Part shown: positions 18,120-27,188 of the stretch, one piece after another
How positions within the stretch are numbered: position 1 is the first letter of the stretch
Layout of the letters: each line of letters opens with the position of its first letter
Origin: Brotaphodocola catenula
GTDB lineage: Bacteria; Bacillota; Clostridia; Lachnospirales; Lachnospiraceae
Direction: 5' to 3'
Length of the DNA stretch: 64,000 bases
Assembly (NCBI GenBank): GCA_020686985.1
Contig: JAJEPU010000016.1
Span: 1-64,000, forward strand
Translations under genes and position numbers: made by a program
The notes under the pieces: model-generated
What the model saw: the letters and a program-made list of their open reading frames with translations, nothing else
Told to the model about the DNA's origin: nothing
Databases searched by the model: none

Positions 18120-18785
18120 TTACGCGGTCGCCTGAATCCGTTTCTGGTAAAACCGCACGGCGCAGGACAGGGAGAAGCAGATTGCAAAATAGCAGAGTGC
18201 GATGAACGCATACAGGGTTGTGATCTGTGCAGGACTGCGCAGAGAACCCATGACAATACTGCTGTTTCTCATGAACTCGGCAATGTCGACTGCTTTCAGG
18301 AACGAAGTATCCTTGATGACGGTGATAACCTGAGAGAGCAGTGCCGGGATGATGCTCTTGAATGTCTGCGGGAGAACGATGTAGACCATCGTCTGCCAGA
18401 ATGTAAAGCCCTGGGAGGCAGCTCCCTCAAACTGTCCCTTCGGAACGTTGTTTAAGCCTCCGCGGACGATCTCTGCAATTACAGCGGTTGTGAACAGCGT
18501 GCAGGCGAAGATTGCTTTCACGGTCGGATCACCCTGCATCGTGAAGCGAATCCAGAGAATCCACAGGATGTTCGGTGTACACCGGAAAAATTCGATGTAG
18601 GCTCCGATAAGGCGGGAGAGGATCGTCAGCTTTCCGGTACAGAAGTGGCGAACCATTGCGACGAGTGTGCCGAAGAACAGGCTCAGAACAATCGTGCACG
18701 CGGAGATCAAAACCGTCGTCAGAAGTCCCTCCATCATAAAGAGAAGATTGGATTTTGTAAAGATGGATGCAAATACCTCAGCCAT
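18120..18785 (-). CDS. Polar amino-acid ABC transporter permease (GlnP/GltK type)
   Basis: Membrane subunit of 221 residues with four to five spans. The His/Glu/Gln-permease signature reads VIAEIVRGGLNNVPKGQFEGAASQG (near residues 115-140), then FWQTMVYIVLPQTFKSIIPALLS. This ends the four-gene importer operon and starts one base after the stop of the preceding permease. The two permeases are similar but not identical, so they likely form a heterodimer. The substrate is probably glutamate, aspartate or glutamine, inferred from the family. Confidence 0.9.
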   Translation of the reverse strand: MAEVFASIFTKSNLLFMMEGLLTTVLISACTIVLSLFFGTLVAMVRHFCTGKLTILSRLIGAYIEFFRCTPNILWILWIRFTMQGDPTVKAIFACTLFTTAVIAEIVRGGLNNVPKGQFEGAASQGFTFWQTMVYIVLPQTFKSIIPALLSQVITVIKDTSFLKAVDIAEFMRNSSIVMGSLRSPAQITTLYAFIALCYFAICFSLSCAVRFYQKRIQATA

Positions 18786-18786
18786 T

Positions 18787-19494
18787 TCATGCCACCCCCT
18801 TCATTTTTTTCGGAACCGGAGTGCGCTTTGCGCGGATCTCCAAATAGCGGGAGAGCTTTGCGATCGGGAAACAAATGACAAAGTACAAAAGAGCACACGG
18901 CAGATATGCCTGCACGAAGTATCCGAGATCACTGCCCCAGGAATCCGCATGATACATCAGATCCATTCCTGCGATCATTGCGAGAACAGAAGTGTTCTTC
19001 ACAAGGTTGAGCGCCTGGTTTGCAAGCGGTGGCATGATCATCTTGAGCGTCTGCGGAAGAATGATGTAGCGCATCGTCTGAATGTAGGTGAAACCCTGTG
19101 AGTATGCGGCATCAAACTGTCCTCTCGGCACAGCCTCGATACCGGTTCGGATGACTTCGGAGATGTAGGCACCGTGGTAGATGCCGACGCCGATGACACC
19201 GATGATGAATTTCGGAACTCTTCCGCCGATCACGAACGGCAGGCAGTTGTAATAGAAGAAAACCTGTACGACGAGAGGAGTATTCTGGAAAAATTCCACA
19301 TAGATTCTTGCGATGACATTTAAGACTTTTACTTTCACAGTGGAAAGCATTCCAAAAATGACACCTAAGGCAAGCGCCAGCAGGAGACCTGCCAGCGCTA
19401 CTTTCAGTGTCATGATAAAACCTGGTATGTATTCCTCCGGGAGGACTTCCATGAATGCCTCCCAGCCTTTTACGTTAAACAGTTCTTTTATCAT
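18787..19494 (-). CDS. Polar amino-acid ABC transporter permease (GlnM type)
   Basis: 235 residues. Membrane spans flank the permease signature around SEVIRTGIEAVPRGQFDAAYSQG (near 135-158), with IQTMRYIILPQTLKMIMPPLANQ following. The segment FFQNTPLVVQVFFYYNCLPF near 70 is typical of glutamate/aspartate/glutamine permeases. It starts three bases after the binding-protein stop and ends one base before the next permease. Confidence 0.9.
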   Translation of the reverse strand: MIKELFNVKGWEAFMEVLPEEYIPGFIMTLKVALAGLLLALALGVIFGMLSTVKVKVLNVIARIYVEFFQNTPLVVQVFFYYNCLPFVIGGRVPKFIIGVIGVGIYHGAYISEVIRTGIEAVPRGQFDAAYSQGFTYIQTMRYIILPQTLKMIMPPLANQALNLVKNTSVLAMIAGMDLMYHADSWGSDLGYFVQAYLPCALLYFVICFPIAKLSRYLEIRAKRTPVPKKMKGVA

Positions 19495-19497
19495 GAG

Positions 19498-20412
19498 TTA
19501 TTCGATTCCCCAACCTTTCATCATTTCGTCCATTTTACCACTGCTCTTGAGATCGTCGACAACGCCGTTTACCAGCTCTGCAAGTCCCTTGTTGTCGAGC
19601 TTGGAAGCAACACCGTACTCCTGCTCTGCGAAACGATCCGGAAGAAGGGTGGTGGAGTCATCGTTGTATCCTGCAAGAATTGCGCGGTCAACGGAAAATA
19701 CATCGATGTTCTTTGCTGCAAGTGCAGCTGCCAGAGACGGATAACCGTCAAACTCCTCAAATTCCGGCTTCACGTCGATGTTGTTTTCCTTGGTGTACTC
19801 ACCGAATGCCTTTGCAGTCGTGGAACCCTGAGAAACACCGATGATTTTGCCGTCAAGGTCATTGATCGATTCAATGCCGGAGTCTTTCAGAACGAGAAGA
19901 CCAACGGCGTCTGTATAGTATGGGTCAGAGAAATTCCATTTTTCCTTACGTTCAGGAGTGATCGTGTAAGTTGCAATGACGAGGTCAACCTCACCGTTGT
20001 CGAGAAGCGGTCCTCTTGTCTTTGCGGTCACACCCTGGAAAGCGACGAGATCCTTGTCCTTTGCCTCGTCAGCGGTGCATCCGAAGATCTCTCCTGCGAT
20101 CTCGTAAGCCAGATCAACTTCTACACCCTCCATCTTTCCGGTTTCCGGATTCTGGTAACCAAACTTCGGAACATCGACTTTCGTTCCGACTTTCAGTTTG
20201 CCGGCGTCGATAATCTTCTGAACGTCAGCAGTGGTGTCTCCGGATGCGGAGGAATTGTCAGCAGAGCTTCCTTCCGTGGTGGTTGCTGTGGTATCAGCAG
20301 GAGCAGTTGTGGAAGCACCCGAATCGGAACCGGAGCATCCGGTCAGTACAGCTGCCATCATCATAGCAGTAGCAAAGAGAGCGGTACCTGTCTTGAACAT
20401 GTTCTTTTTCAT
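19498..20412 (-). CDS. Amino-acid ABC transporter substrate-binding lipoprotein
   Basis: 304 residues. The lipoprotein signal ends VLTGC near residue 26, followed by a Thr/Ser/Asp-rich tether. The SBP_bac_3 domain begins near 65 with IIDAGKLKVGTKVDVPKFGYQNPETG. It includes VEVDLAYEIA, the substrate-contacting VDLVIATYTITPERK, and IGVSQGSTTAKAF. The last region, SVDRAILAGY, resembles glutamate/glutamine binders. A 177-base gap separates it from the ATPase gene, and a weak promoter there (TTGCTT/CATAAA) could give extra binding protein. GAGGAGG precedes the ATG. Confidence 0.92.
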   Translation of the reverse strand: MKKNMFKTGTALFATAMMMAAVLTGCSGSDSGASTTAPADTTATTTEGSSADNSSASGDTTADVQKIIDAGKLKVGTKVDVPKFGYQNPETGKMEGVEVDLAYEIAGEIFGCTADEAKDKDLVAFQGVTAKTRGPLLDNGEVDLVIATYTITPERKEKWNFSDPYYTDAVGLLVLKDSGIESINDLDGKIIGVSQGSTTAKAFGEYTKENNIDVKPEFEEFDGYPSLAAALAAKNIDVFSVDRAILAGYNDDSTTLLPDRFAEQEYGVASKLDNKGLAELVNGVVDDLKSSGKMDEMMKGWGIE

Positions 20413-20589
20413 AATTGTTTCCTCCTCAAAAAAAGTTTCTGTGACTCATTTCTATACAAAAAGACTCCCTGACCTGATTATTCCTGCATATCTATGTATG
20501 TGGTATATTTTGGAAAATCGTCGAAGGAGCCTTTATGCTAGCAGTAATATTAAGAAAGCAAAATCGGCGCCATCGTTTCTTGTGATTGT

Positions 20590-21312
20590 TTAATGAAGAA
20601 TCTTGCTTAAGAACGCTTTGGTGCGCTCGTTCTCCGGATTCGTGAAGAAATGCTCCGGAGTTCCTTCTTCTACAATATATCCGCCGTCCATGAAAATGAC
20701 GCGGTCAGCAACCTGTCTTGCAAATCCCATCTCGTGGGTGACACAAACCATTGTGATATTTTCTTTGGAGAGTCCGACCATAACGTCGAGAACTTCCTGA
20801 ACCATCTCCGGGTCGAGAGCGGAAGTCGGCTCATCGAAGAGGATCAGTTTCTGCTTCGTGCAGAGCGCACGGGCAATCGCCACACGCTGCTGCTGACCAC
20901 CGGAAAGGTTCTGAGGATAGGCGCCAGCCTTGTCGGCAAGACCAACGCGCTCGAGATATTTCATAGCTGTCGCTTCAGCTTCTTTTTTCGGAACTTTCTG
21001 CAACTTGATCGGTGCCAGAGTCAGATTCTGGAGAACCGTCATATGTGGATACAGATTGAACTGCTGGAACACCATCGAGGAATACTTTCTCGCCATCTCA
21101 CCGCGGTTTTTCTTTGTCATCAGCTGATCGTTGATGTAAACCTCTCCGGCGGTCGGCTCCTCTAAGTAGTTCATGCAACGAATCAGAGTGCTCTTACCGC
21201 TTCCGGACGGTCCGATGATAACAAGCTTCTCGCCCTCCTCAACAGTTAGATTGATATTCTTTAAAACCTCCAGGCTTCCGTAGTTCTTTTTCAGGTTCTC
21301 AACTTTTATCAT
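20590..21312 (-). CDS. Polar amino-acid ABC transporter ATP-binding protein (GlnQ type)
   Basis: 240 residues. Walker [10 protein letters not shown] near residue 35, Q-loop [17 protein letters not shown], signature [13 protein letters not shown] near 130, Walker [17 protein letters not shown] and switch [13 protein letters not shown] are all present. ATG 21312 is chosen because AAAGGTGG lies eight bases before it; the in-frame GTG 21324 has no usable site. First gene of the operon, about 70 bases after an attenuator. A short reading frame in the leader stops inside the ATGA at its start. Confidence 0.93.
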   Translation of the reverse strand: MIKVENLKKNYGSLEVLKNINLTVEEGEKLVIIGPSGSGKSTLIRCMNYLEEPTAGEVYINDQLMTKKNRGEMARKYSSMVFQQFNLYPHMTVLQNLTLAPIKLQKVPKKEAEATAMKYLERVGLADKAGAYPQNLSGGQQQRVAIARALCTKQKLILFDEPTSALDPEMVQEVLDVMVGLSKENITMVCVTHEMGFARQVADRVIFMDGGYIVEEGTPEHFFTNPENERTKAFLSKILH

Positions 21313-21382
21313 AATCTCTGCCACCTTTCTATGAGATAGTCATCAAAAGTTCCATTTGCGCTTCCGCGATAGAATTGAGAGT

Positions 21383-21433
21383 AAAAAAAGGCACTCGAAC
21401 ATGCCCCCAGTTGCGGGGATGCCGAGCGCCTTT
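21383..21433 (-). promoter_or_regulatory. Attenuator-like terminator in the amino-acid ABC leader
   Basis: On the minus strand, GGCGCTCG pairs with CGAGTGCC and an inner CCCC pairs with GGGG, followed by a run of seven T's. It lies between a strong promoter and the first gene, so it should stop most transcripts unless prevented. A 48-codon frame starting at ATG 21453-21455 runs through it and ends TGA overlapping the ATPase start. I recognise no ligand-binding RNA. Confidence 0.65.
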
Positions 21434-21479
21434 GCTCCTCTGATCTATGTTGCATTTCTGTTTGAATTGCTTTTTTTGC

Positions 21480-21508
21480 ATTATATGCGCCAAAAATCGA
21501 AAAGTCAA
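21480..21508 (-). promoter_or_regulatory. Sigma-A promoter of the amino-acid ABC operon
   Basis: Minus-strand TTGACT (21503-21508) and TATAAT (21480-21485) with a 17-base spacer. Transcription should begin near 21473, leaving a leader of about 160 bases. Confidence 0.85.
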
Positions 21509-21721
21509 TAGTTTTTTCGAAAAAATACAATTTTCAGCTTGTTTTTGCAACAGGTTTTTGATTGTGATACTTTATTAAATTAAATTTGTGAAGGTGTAGA
21601 GTGTGAAAATGAGAAGAAAAACGATGGCGGAAAAAAATAGGAAGAGAAGAACCAAAGAGGATTCTGAGCGGGAGGACGGTCGAGCACGGTTTTATGACAA
21701 AAAAACGACGGAGTTGGAGTC

Positions 21722-21750
21722 TTGCACCATTTCCATAAATATGTTACACT
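21722..21750 (+). promoter_or_regulatory. Probable promoter of threonine synthase
   Basis: TTGCAC (21722-21727), 17 bases, TACACT (21745-21750). Between the two divergent promoters (21509-21721) I see no supported gene; the small open frame at 21603-21839 has no family resemblance. Confidence 0.55.
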
Positions 21751-21880
21751 CTTCGCAAAGGTCAGCATGTAAGGACCCAGGTTTTGTTGCTGTGCATGCA
21801 GGGAACAGATCAGAATTTGCTCGTTGCTGGGAGCAGTAACCATTCAGAGACATTCAGAGAAGAGAGAAAGGAAGATACCC

Positions 21881-23368
21881 ATGAATTTATCTTATCAGAG
21901 CACACGGGGCGGAGAGAGCGGTCTGACTGCTTCTCAGGCAATTTTGAAAGGTCTTGCAGATGACGGCGGTCTGTTTATGCCGGTGGAAATCCCGAAACTG
22001 GATATTCCGCTGAAAGAACTCTACGGGGCAACTTATCAGGAGACAGCTTATCAGGTAATGAAGCTGTTCTTCACCGACTTTACAGAAGAGGAGCTTCGTT
22101 ACTGCATCAATCACGCTTACGATGAAAAATTTGATACCGAGGAGATTGCTCCGCTTGTAAAGGCAGATGGCGCTTACTATCTGGAGCTTTTCCATGGAAA
22201 GACGATTGCATTTAAGGATATGGCACTCTCGATCCTTCCATATCTGATGACGACATCCGCAAAGAAGAATCAGGTAAAGAACGACATCGTGATCCTGACG
22301 GCGACTTCCGGTGATACCGGAAAGGCGGCTCTTGCAGGTTTTGCGGACGTTTCGGGAACGAGAATCATCGTCTTTTACCCGCAGGGCGGTGTCAGCCGGA
22401 TTCAGGAGCTTCAGATGGTGACCCAGAAGGGAGACAACACCGCAGTTGTCGCAATCCATGGAAACTTTGACGATGCTCAGACCGGAGTGAAGAATATTTT
22501 CGGGGACAAGGATTTTGCAGAGCGCCTTGCAGGCAAGGGCTTCCAGCTCTCCTCTGCAAACTCGATCAACATCGGTCGTCTTGTTCCGCAGATTGTATAT
22601 TATGTGTATGCATATGCAAAACTTGTGAGCAATGAGGAGATTGCAGACGGAGATCCGATCAATGTGACGGTTCCGACCGGAAACTTTGGAAATATTCTGG
22701 CTGCCTACTTTGCAAAACAGCTCGGCGTGCCGATCAAGAAGCTGATCTGCGCTTCTAATGACAACAAGGTACTCTACGATTTCTTCCAGACCGGAACGTA
22801 TGACAGAAAGAGAGAGTTTATTCTGACGACTTCCCCGTCTATGGATATTCTGATTTCGAGCAACCTGGAGCGTCTGATTTACTTAAGTACCGGTTGCGAT
22901 GCGATGGCAACAGGCGCACTGATGAAGGAGCTGAGCGAGAAGGGCGCCTACACGGTAACCGACGCACAGAGAGATTTTATGAAGGATTTCTGCGGTGGTT
23001 ATGCGACCGAGAAGGAAGATGCAGATGAGATCCGCCACGTCTACGAGGAGACCGGATATGTGATCGACACCCACACCGCTGTCGCAAGTGCAGTTTGCAG
23101 AAAGTACCGCGAGGAGACGAAGGACAATACTCCGACTGTGATTGCTTCGACGGCAAGTCCGTATAAGTTTGCTCACAGCGTTATGGCGGCAATCGACGGC
23201 AAACAGGATGACCGCGACGAGTTTGCGATCGTGGATGATTTAAGCAAGACGGCGAATCTTCCGGTTCCTCAGGCAGTTGAGGAGATCCGTACCGCACCGA
23301 TCCGTCATACAAGAGTTTGTGACCGCACGGATATGGAGAAGGAAGTCGCAGAGATTCTCGGATTATAA
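21881..23368 (+). CDS. thrC: Threonine synthase
   Basis: Converts O-phosphohomoserine to threonine with PLP. 495 residues, the longer form with N-terminal NLSYQSTRG and GLADDGGLFMP. The PLP lysine is in IAFKDMALS (Lys near 112). TATSGDTGKAAL and FYPQGGVSRIQELQM follow, with the phosphate-binding PTGNFGN near 265. The frame is open from 21824, but ATG 21881 begins the conserved protein and has AAAGGAAG in front. It has its own promoter and no other threonine genes beside it. Confidence 0.95.
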   Translation: MNLSYQSTRGGESGLTASQAILKGLADDGGLFMPVEIPKLDIPLKELYGATYQETAYQVMKLFFTDFTEEELRYCINHAYDEKFDTEEIAPLVKADGAYYLELFHGKTIAFKDMALSILPYLMTTSAKKNQVKNDIVILTATSGDTGKAALAGFADVSGTRIIVFYPQGGVSRIQELQMVTQKGDNTAVVAIHGNFDDAQTGVKNIFGDKDFAERLAGKGFQLSSANSINIGRLVPQIVYYVYAYAKLVSNEEIADGDPINVTVPTGNFGNILAAYFAKQLGVPIKKLICASNDNKVLYDFFQTGTYDRKREFILTTSPSMDILISSNLERLIYLSTGCDAMATGALMKELSEKGAYTVTDAQRDFMKDFCGGYATEKEDADEIRHVYEETGYVIDTHTAVASAVCRKYREETKDNTPTVIASTASPYKFAHSVMAAIDGKQDDRDEFAIVDDLSKTANLPVPQAVEEIRTAPIRHTRVCDRTDMEKEVAEILGL

Positions 23369-23461
23369 GAAATACGGTTAGTTTAGATAGAAAAAGTACC
23401 TTTTTGGCGGTTGAAAAATTCGGAAAAGCGAATTCTATTGCCAAAAAAATAACGAAGGCTC

Positions 23462-23490
23462 TTTTCAAATCACAAAAAATGTATTATACT
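23462..23490 (+). promoter_or_regulatory. Promoter of fructose-bisphosphate aldolase
   Basis: TTTTCA (23462-23467), 17 bases, TATACT (23485-23490). The transcript leader of about 125 bases contains palindrome copy 2. Confidence 0.6.
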
Positions 23491-23555
23491 ATGGGTATGT
23501 TTTTGAAAAGAAAATATGTAACTGTGGAGATACATGAAGAAGGTATGAAACAGTT

Positions 23556-23586
23556 GTTACAGTTCATGCGTTAGGCAGATTGTAAC
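23556..23586. repeat. 31-bp imperfect palindrome, copy 2 (reverse orientation)
   Basis: Begins GTTACAGTTCATGCG and ends GATTGTAAC. Its reverse complement aligns base for base in length with the other copies. It lies in the 5' untranslated region of the aldolase gene, about 24 bases before the ribosome site. Confidence 0.75.
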
Positions 23587-23622
23587 GGACAGTTACAAAT
23601 ATCATGAATGGAGGATGGAATC

Positions 23623-24486
23623 ATGTTAGTATCTGCAACAGAAATGCTGAAAAAAGCAAAAGAAGGGCATTATGCAGTAGGACAGTTTAACATCAATAAC
23701 CTGGAGTGGACAAAGGCAATCCTGGCTACGGCTCAGGAGATGAACTCCCCGGTAATTCTGGGTGTTTCCGAGGGTGCCGGCAAGTATATGACCGGATTTA
23801 AGACCGTAGCACAGATGGTTAAGGCAATGATCGAGGAGATGAACATCACCGTTCCGGTTGCTCTGCATCTGGATCATGGTACCTATGATGGCTGCTACAA
23901 GTGCATTAAGGCTGGTTTCTCCTCCATCATGTTTGACGGTTCTCACTATGCAATCGAAGAGAACGTGGAGAAGACCAAAGAGCTGGTTAAGGTTGCTCAT
24001 GCAATGGGTCTGTCCATCGAGGCTGAGGTTGGTTCCATCGGCGGTGAGGAAGATGGCGTTATCGGTATGGGCGAGTGCGCTGATCCGAACGAGTGCAAGG
24101 CAATCGCAGATCTGGGCGTTGACTTCCTGGCAGCAGGTATCGGCAACATCCACGGAAAGTATCCGGCAAACTGGAAGGGCTTGAGCTTTGAGACTCTGGC
24201 AGCAGTTCAGGACAAGACCGGTGATCTTCCGCTGGTTCTGCACGGTGGTACCGGAATCCCGGCTGATCAGATCAAGAAGGCAATCTCTCTCGGCGTTGCA
24301 AAGATCAACGTAAATACCGAGTGCCAGCTGGCATTTGCTGCTGCTACCCGTAAGTACATCGAGGAAGGCAAGGATGAGCAGGGCAAGGGCTTTGACCCGA
24401 GAAAACTGCTTGCTCCGGGCGCAGAGGCAATCAAGGCAACCGTAAGAGAGAAGATTGAACTGTTTGGTTCCGCAAATAAGGCTTGA
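23623..24486 (+). CDS. fba: Class II fructose-1,6-bisphosphate aldolase
   Basis: Zinc-dependent glycolytic aldolase: fructose 1,6-bisphosphate to dihydroxyacetone phosphate and glyceraldehyde 3-phosphate. 287 residues. AVGQFNINNLEW near residue 17, the HLDHGTYDGC motif with catalytic Asp 84 and zinc His 85, and EAEVGSIGGEEDG near 135 are clear. AAGIGNIHGKYP (zinc His), LHGGTGIP (zinc His) and the substrate loop KINVNTECQ follow. ATG 23623 is chosen over the upstream in-frame ATG because GGAGG (23610-23614) is spaced for it. Dihydroxyacetone-type relatives (tagatose aldolase) are less likely given the close fit to Fba. Confidence 0.93.
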   Translation: MLVSATEMLKKAKEGHYAVGQFNINNLEWTKAILATAQEMNSPVILGVSEGAGKYMTGFKTVAQMVKAMIEEMNITVPVALHLDHGTYDGCYKCIKAGFSSIMFDGSHYAIEENVEKTKELVKVAHAMGLSIEAEVGSIGGEEDGVIGMGECADPNECKAIADLGVDFLAAGIGNIHGKYPANWKGLSFETLAAVQDKTGDLPLVLHGGTGIPADQIKKAISLGVAKINVNTECQLAFAAATRKYIEEGKDEQGKGFDPRKLLAPGAEAIKATVREKIELFGSANKA

Positions 24487-24590
24487 AATTAGGGGTCGTA
24501 CTTAATAAAATAAACTTCTGACAGGAAAAGAAGAAAATCGTGAAAAAGTACTTGCTTTTTCTGGTAAGATGGGTTATTTTAATAAAGAAC

Positions 24591-24632
24591 GATGGCGTTC
24601 TTCTTATAAGAAGGAGGGCGCCATCTTTTTTT
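24591..24632 (+). terminator. Terminator after the aldolase, or attenuator of glutamine synthetase
   Basis: GATGGCG pairs with CGCCATC, with an inner CTTCTT/AAGAAG stem, then TTTTTTT (24626-24632). A promoter-like TTGCTT/TATTTT pair (24553-24581) lies just before it. So it may end the aldolase mRNA or attenuate the next gene from that promoter. Confidence 0.8.
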
Positions 24633-24784
24633 ATGCAGGATATACAGAAACAATGCAGATTTATTCATTTTTTATTTTCTGCGTGATTTCATGAGGAACG
24701 GAAGGGGGTTCAACCCCGGTATGGACTGTATGAATCAATGAGGAGATCCGGAATGGAAATTCAAAGGAGAGGAAGGAAAAATTT

Positions 24785-26902
24785 ATGAGCGAGATCGTAA
24801 ATATGTCTGAAGTATTCGGCAAGAATGTCTTTAACGAGACTGTAATGAAAGAGCGCCTGCCGAAGGCCGTATTCAAGAAGCTGAAGAAAACCATCGAGGA
24901 TGGTGCAGAACTGGACCCGTCTATCGCAGATGTTGTTGCTCATGCAATGATGGATTGGGCAATCGAGAGAGGAGCAACTCACTATACACATTGGTTCCAG
25001 CCACTGACCGGCGTTACCGCTGAGAAACATGATTCCTTCATTTCCGCTCCAGATTCCGAGGGAAGAGTCATCATGGAGTTCTCCGGCAAAGAGCTGATCA
25101 AGGGTGAGCCGGATGCATCTTCGTTTCCGTCCGGTGGTCTTCGTGCTACCTTCGAGGCAAGAGGATATACCGCTTGGGATTGTACTTCTCCGGCATTCTT
25201 AAAGGAGGATGCAATCGGTGTGACCCTGTGCATTCCGACCGCATTCTGTTCTTACAAGGGTGAGGCACTCGATCAGAAGACCCCGCTTCTTCGTTCGATG
25301 CAGGCAATTGATAAACAGTCCCTGAGAATTCTGAAACTGTTTGGCAACACCACTGCAAAACGTGTGGTTCCGTCCGTAGGACCGGAGCAGGAGTATTTCC
25401 TGGTTGACCGTGCAAAATATTTACAGAGAAAAGACCTGATCTACACCGGTCGTACCCTGTTCGGCGCAATGCCTCCGAAGGGTCAGGAGCTGGATGATCA
25501 TTACTTTGGAGCAATTCGTGAGAGAATTGGTTCTTATATGAATGAGGTCAACAAGGAGCTGTGGAAACTCGGCGTTACCGCTAAGACCCAGCACAACGAG
25601 GTTGCACCGGCACAGCATGAGCTGGCTCCGATCTACGATCAGGCAAACCTTGCAGTTGATCACAACCAGATGGTTATGGAGACTTTGAAGAAAGTTGCCG
25701 GTCGTCATGGACTGTCCTGTCTGCTTCATGAGAAGCCATTCGCAGGTGTCAATGGTTCCGGTAAGCACAACAACTGGTCCCTGACTTCTGATAATGGTGT
25801 AAACCTGTTAAGCCCGGGCGAGACCCCGCACGAGAACATTCAGTTCCTTCTGGTTCTGGCATGTATCCTGAAGGCTGTTGATATTCATGCAGATCTGCTT
25901 CGTGAGTCCGCAGCAGATGTCGGCAACGATCACCGTCTTGGAGCAAACGAGGCACCGCCGGCAATCATTTCCGTATTCTTAGGCGAACAGCTTGAGGATG
26001 TCATCGATCAGCTGTGCAGTACCGGTGAGGCAACCCACTCCAAGAAGGGCGGTACCTTAAAGACCGGCGTTGCAACTCTTCCGGATCTGGATAAGGATGC
26101 AACCGATCGTAACCGTACTTCACCGTTTGCATTTACCGGAAACAAGTTCGAGTTCCGTATGGTTGGTTCCGCAGATTCCATCGCTTCCCCGAACGTAGTT
26201 CTGAACACGATCGTTGCAGAGGCATTCAAGGAAGCAGCAGACGAGCTGGAGAAGGCAGATGACTTCGACACCGCTGTTCATGATATGATCAAGAAGCTGC
26301 TTAGAGAGCACAAGCACATCATCTTCAACGGCAACGGTTACTCCGATGCATGGGTTGAGGAGGCTGAGCGCCGTGGTCTGCCGAACATCCGCTCTATGGT
26401 AGATGCAATCCCGGCACTGACCACTGAGAAGGCAATCAAGCTGTTCGAGTCCTTCGACGTATTCACCGAGGCAGAGCTTCAGTCCCGTGCAGAGGTTGAG
26501 TACGAGGCTTACGCAAAGGTCATCAATATCGAGGCAAAGACGATGCTCGACATGGCAGGCAAGCAGATCATTCCGGCAGTTATCAAGTACACCACCGAGC
26601 TGGCTGAGTCCTTAGGTAAGGTAAAGAGTGCTTGTCCGGAGGCTGACACCAGCGTACAGACCGAACTGCTTACTGAGACTTCTGCTCTGCTGTCCGATAT
26701 AAAGGTAGCACTGGCCGCTCTGGCAGATATTGTTGAGGAGTGCGAGGGCATGGAGAGCGGAAGCGATCAGGCTCACGCTTACCACGACAAGGTTGTTCCG
26801 GCAATGGCTGCTCTGCGTGCACCGGCTGATAAACTGGAGATGATCGTGGATAAGGATCTGTGGCCGTTCCCGAGCTATGGCGATCTGATGTTTGAGGTAT
26901 AA
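24785..26902 (+). CDS. glnN: Glutamine synthetase, type III
   Basis: Makes glutamine from glutamate, ammonia and ATP, the main ammonia assimilation step. 705 residues, the length of GSIII (GSI is about 450). GSIII-type segments are THWFQPLTG near residue 60, [23 protein letters not shown] near 100, and [10 protein letters not shown] near 200. [16 protein letters not shown] near 275, [10 protein letters not shown] near 322 and [21 protein letters not shown] near 440 follow. ATG 24785 follows AGGAGAGGAAGG. The leader contains the hairpin at 24591-24632 and a GGGGGTTCAACCCC stem near 24705. No glutamine riboswitch was recognised, and no GlnR or ANTAR gene is adjacent. Confidence 0.95.
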   Translation: MSEIVNMSEVFGKNVFNETVMKERLPKAVFKKLKKTIEDGAELDPSIADVVAHAMMDWAIERGATHYTHWFQPLTGVTAEKHDSFISAPDSEGRVIMEFSGKELIKGEPDASSFPSGGLRATFEARGYTAWDCTSPAFLKEDAIGVTLCIPTAFCSYKGEALDQKTPLLRSMQAIDKQSLRILKLFGNTTAKRVVPSVGPEQEYFLVDRAKYLQRKDLIYTGRTLFGAMPPKGQELDDHYFGAIRERIGSYMNEVNKELWKLGVTAKTQHNEVAPAQHELAPIYDQANLAVDHNQMVMETLKKVAGRHGLSCLLHEKPFAGVNGSGKHNNWSLTSDNGVNLLSPGETPHENIQFLLVLACILKAVDIHADLLRESAADVGNDHRLGANEAPPAIISVFLGEQLEDVIDQLCSTGEATHSKKGGTLKTGVATLPDLDKDATDRNRTSPFAFTGNKFEFRMVGSADSIASPNVVLNTIVAEAFKEAADELEKADDFDTAVHDMIKKLLREHKHIIFNGNGYSDAWVEEAERRGLPNIRSMVDAIPALTTEKAIKLFESFDVFTEAELQSRAEVEYEAYAKVINIEAKTMLDMAGKQIIPAVIKYTTELAESLGKVKSACPEADTSVQTELLTETSALLSDIKVALAALADIVEECEGMESGSDQAHAYHDKVVPAMAALRAPADKLEMIVDKDLWPFPSYGDLMFEV

Positions 26903-27000
26903 AAGATCAGATATTTGTTTGATAAATGAGACTACCGCAATCTTACTGACTTTAGACAATGGGTAGTTCACATATGGGTTCTTCTTTTGAGAAAATAAAG

Positions 27001-27031
27001 GTTACTGTTTGTGCACTGCATGAACAATGAC
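27001..27031. repeat. 31-bp imperfect palindrome, copy 3
   Basis: GTTACTGTTTGTGCAC opens it and GCATGAACAATGAC closes it. It lies in the 3' untranslated region of glnN, directly before the terminator. Confidence 0.78.
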
Positions 27032-27037
27032 AGCTAG

Positions 27038-27081
27038 ACGGCGGTTCCGCAGGAGATGGCGGGACCGCCGTTTACTTTTTT
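27038..27081 (+). terminator. Intrinsic terminator of glutamine synthetase
   Basis: ACGGCGGTTCCGC (27038-27050) pairs with GCGGGACCGCCGT (27059-27071), one G-U pair, then a T-rich tail. Confidence 0.9.
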
Positions 27082-27099
27082 CCATGAATATTGTATGAT
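27072..27099 (+). promoter_or_regulatory. Possible promoter of the polysaccharide region
   Basis: TTACTT (27072-27077), 16 bases, TATGAT (27094-27099). It overlaps the tail of the preceding terminator. Confidence 0.4.
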
Positions 27100-27188
27100 A
27101 GAAACAACGCTATTTGAAAAAAGTTTTTCTGTATATTTTGAAATGATGGAAACGGAAAATAAGATCTGAGAAATCTGAGGAAAAAGAA

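Noticed and set aside
21603-21839. 78-codon plus-strand frame before thrC
   Set aside because: It overlaps the thrC promoter and leader, shows no family resemblance, and is rich in Lys/Arg/Glu as random AG-rich DNA would give.
24700-24725. T-arm-like GGGGGTTCAACCCC, considered as a tRNA fragment
   Set aside because: No acceptor, D or anticodon arms fit around it, and it lies in the glnN leader.
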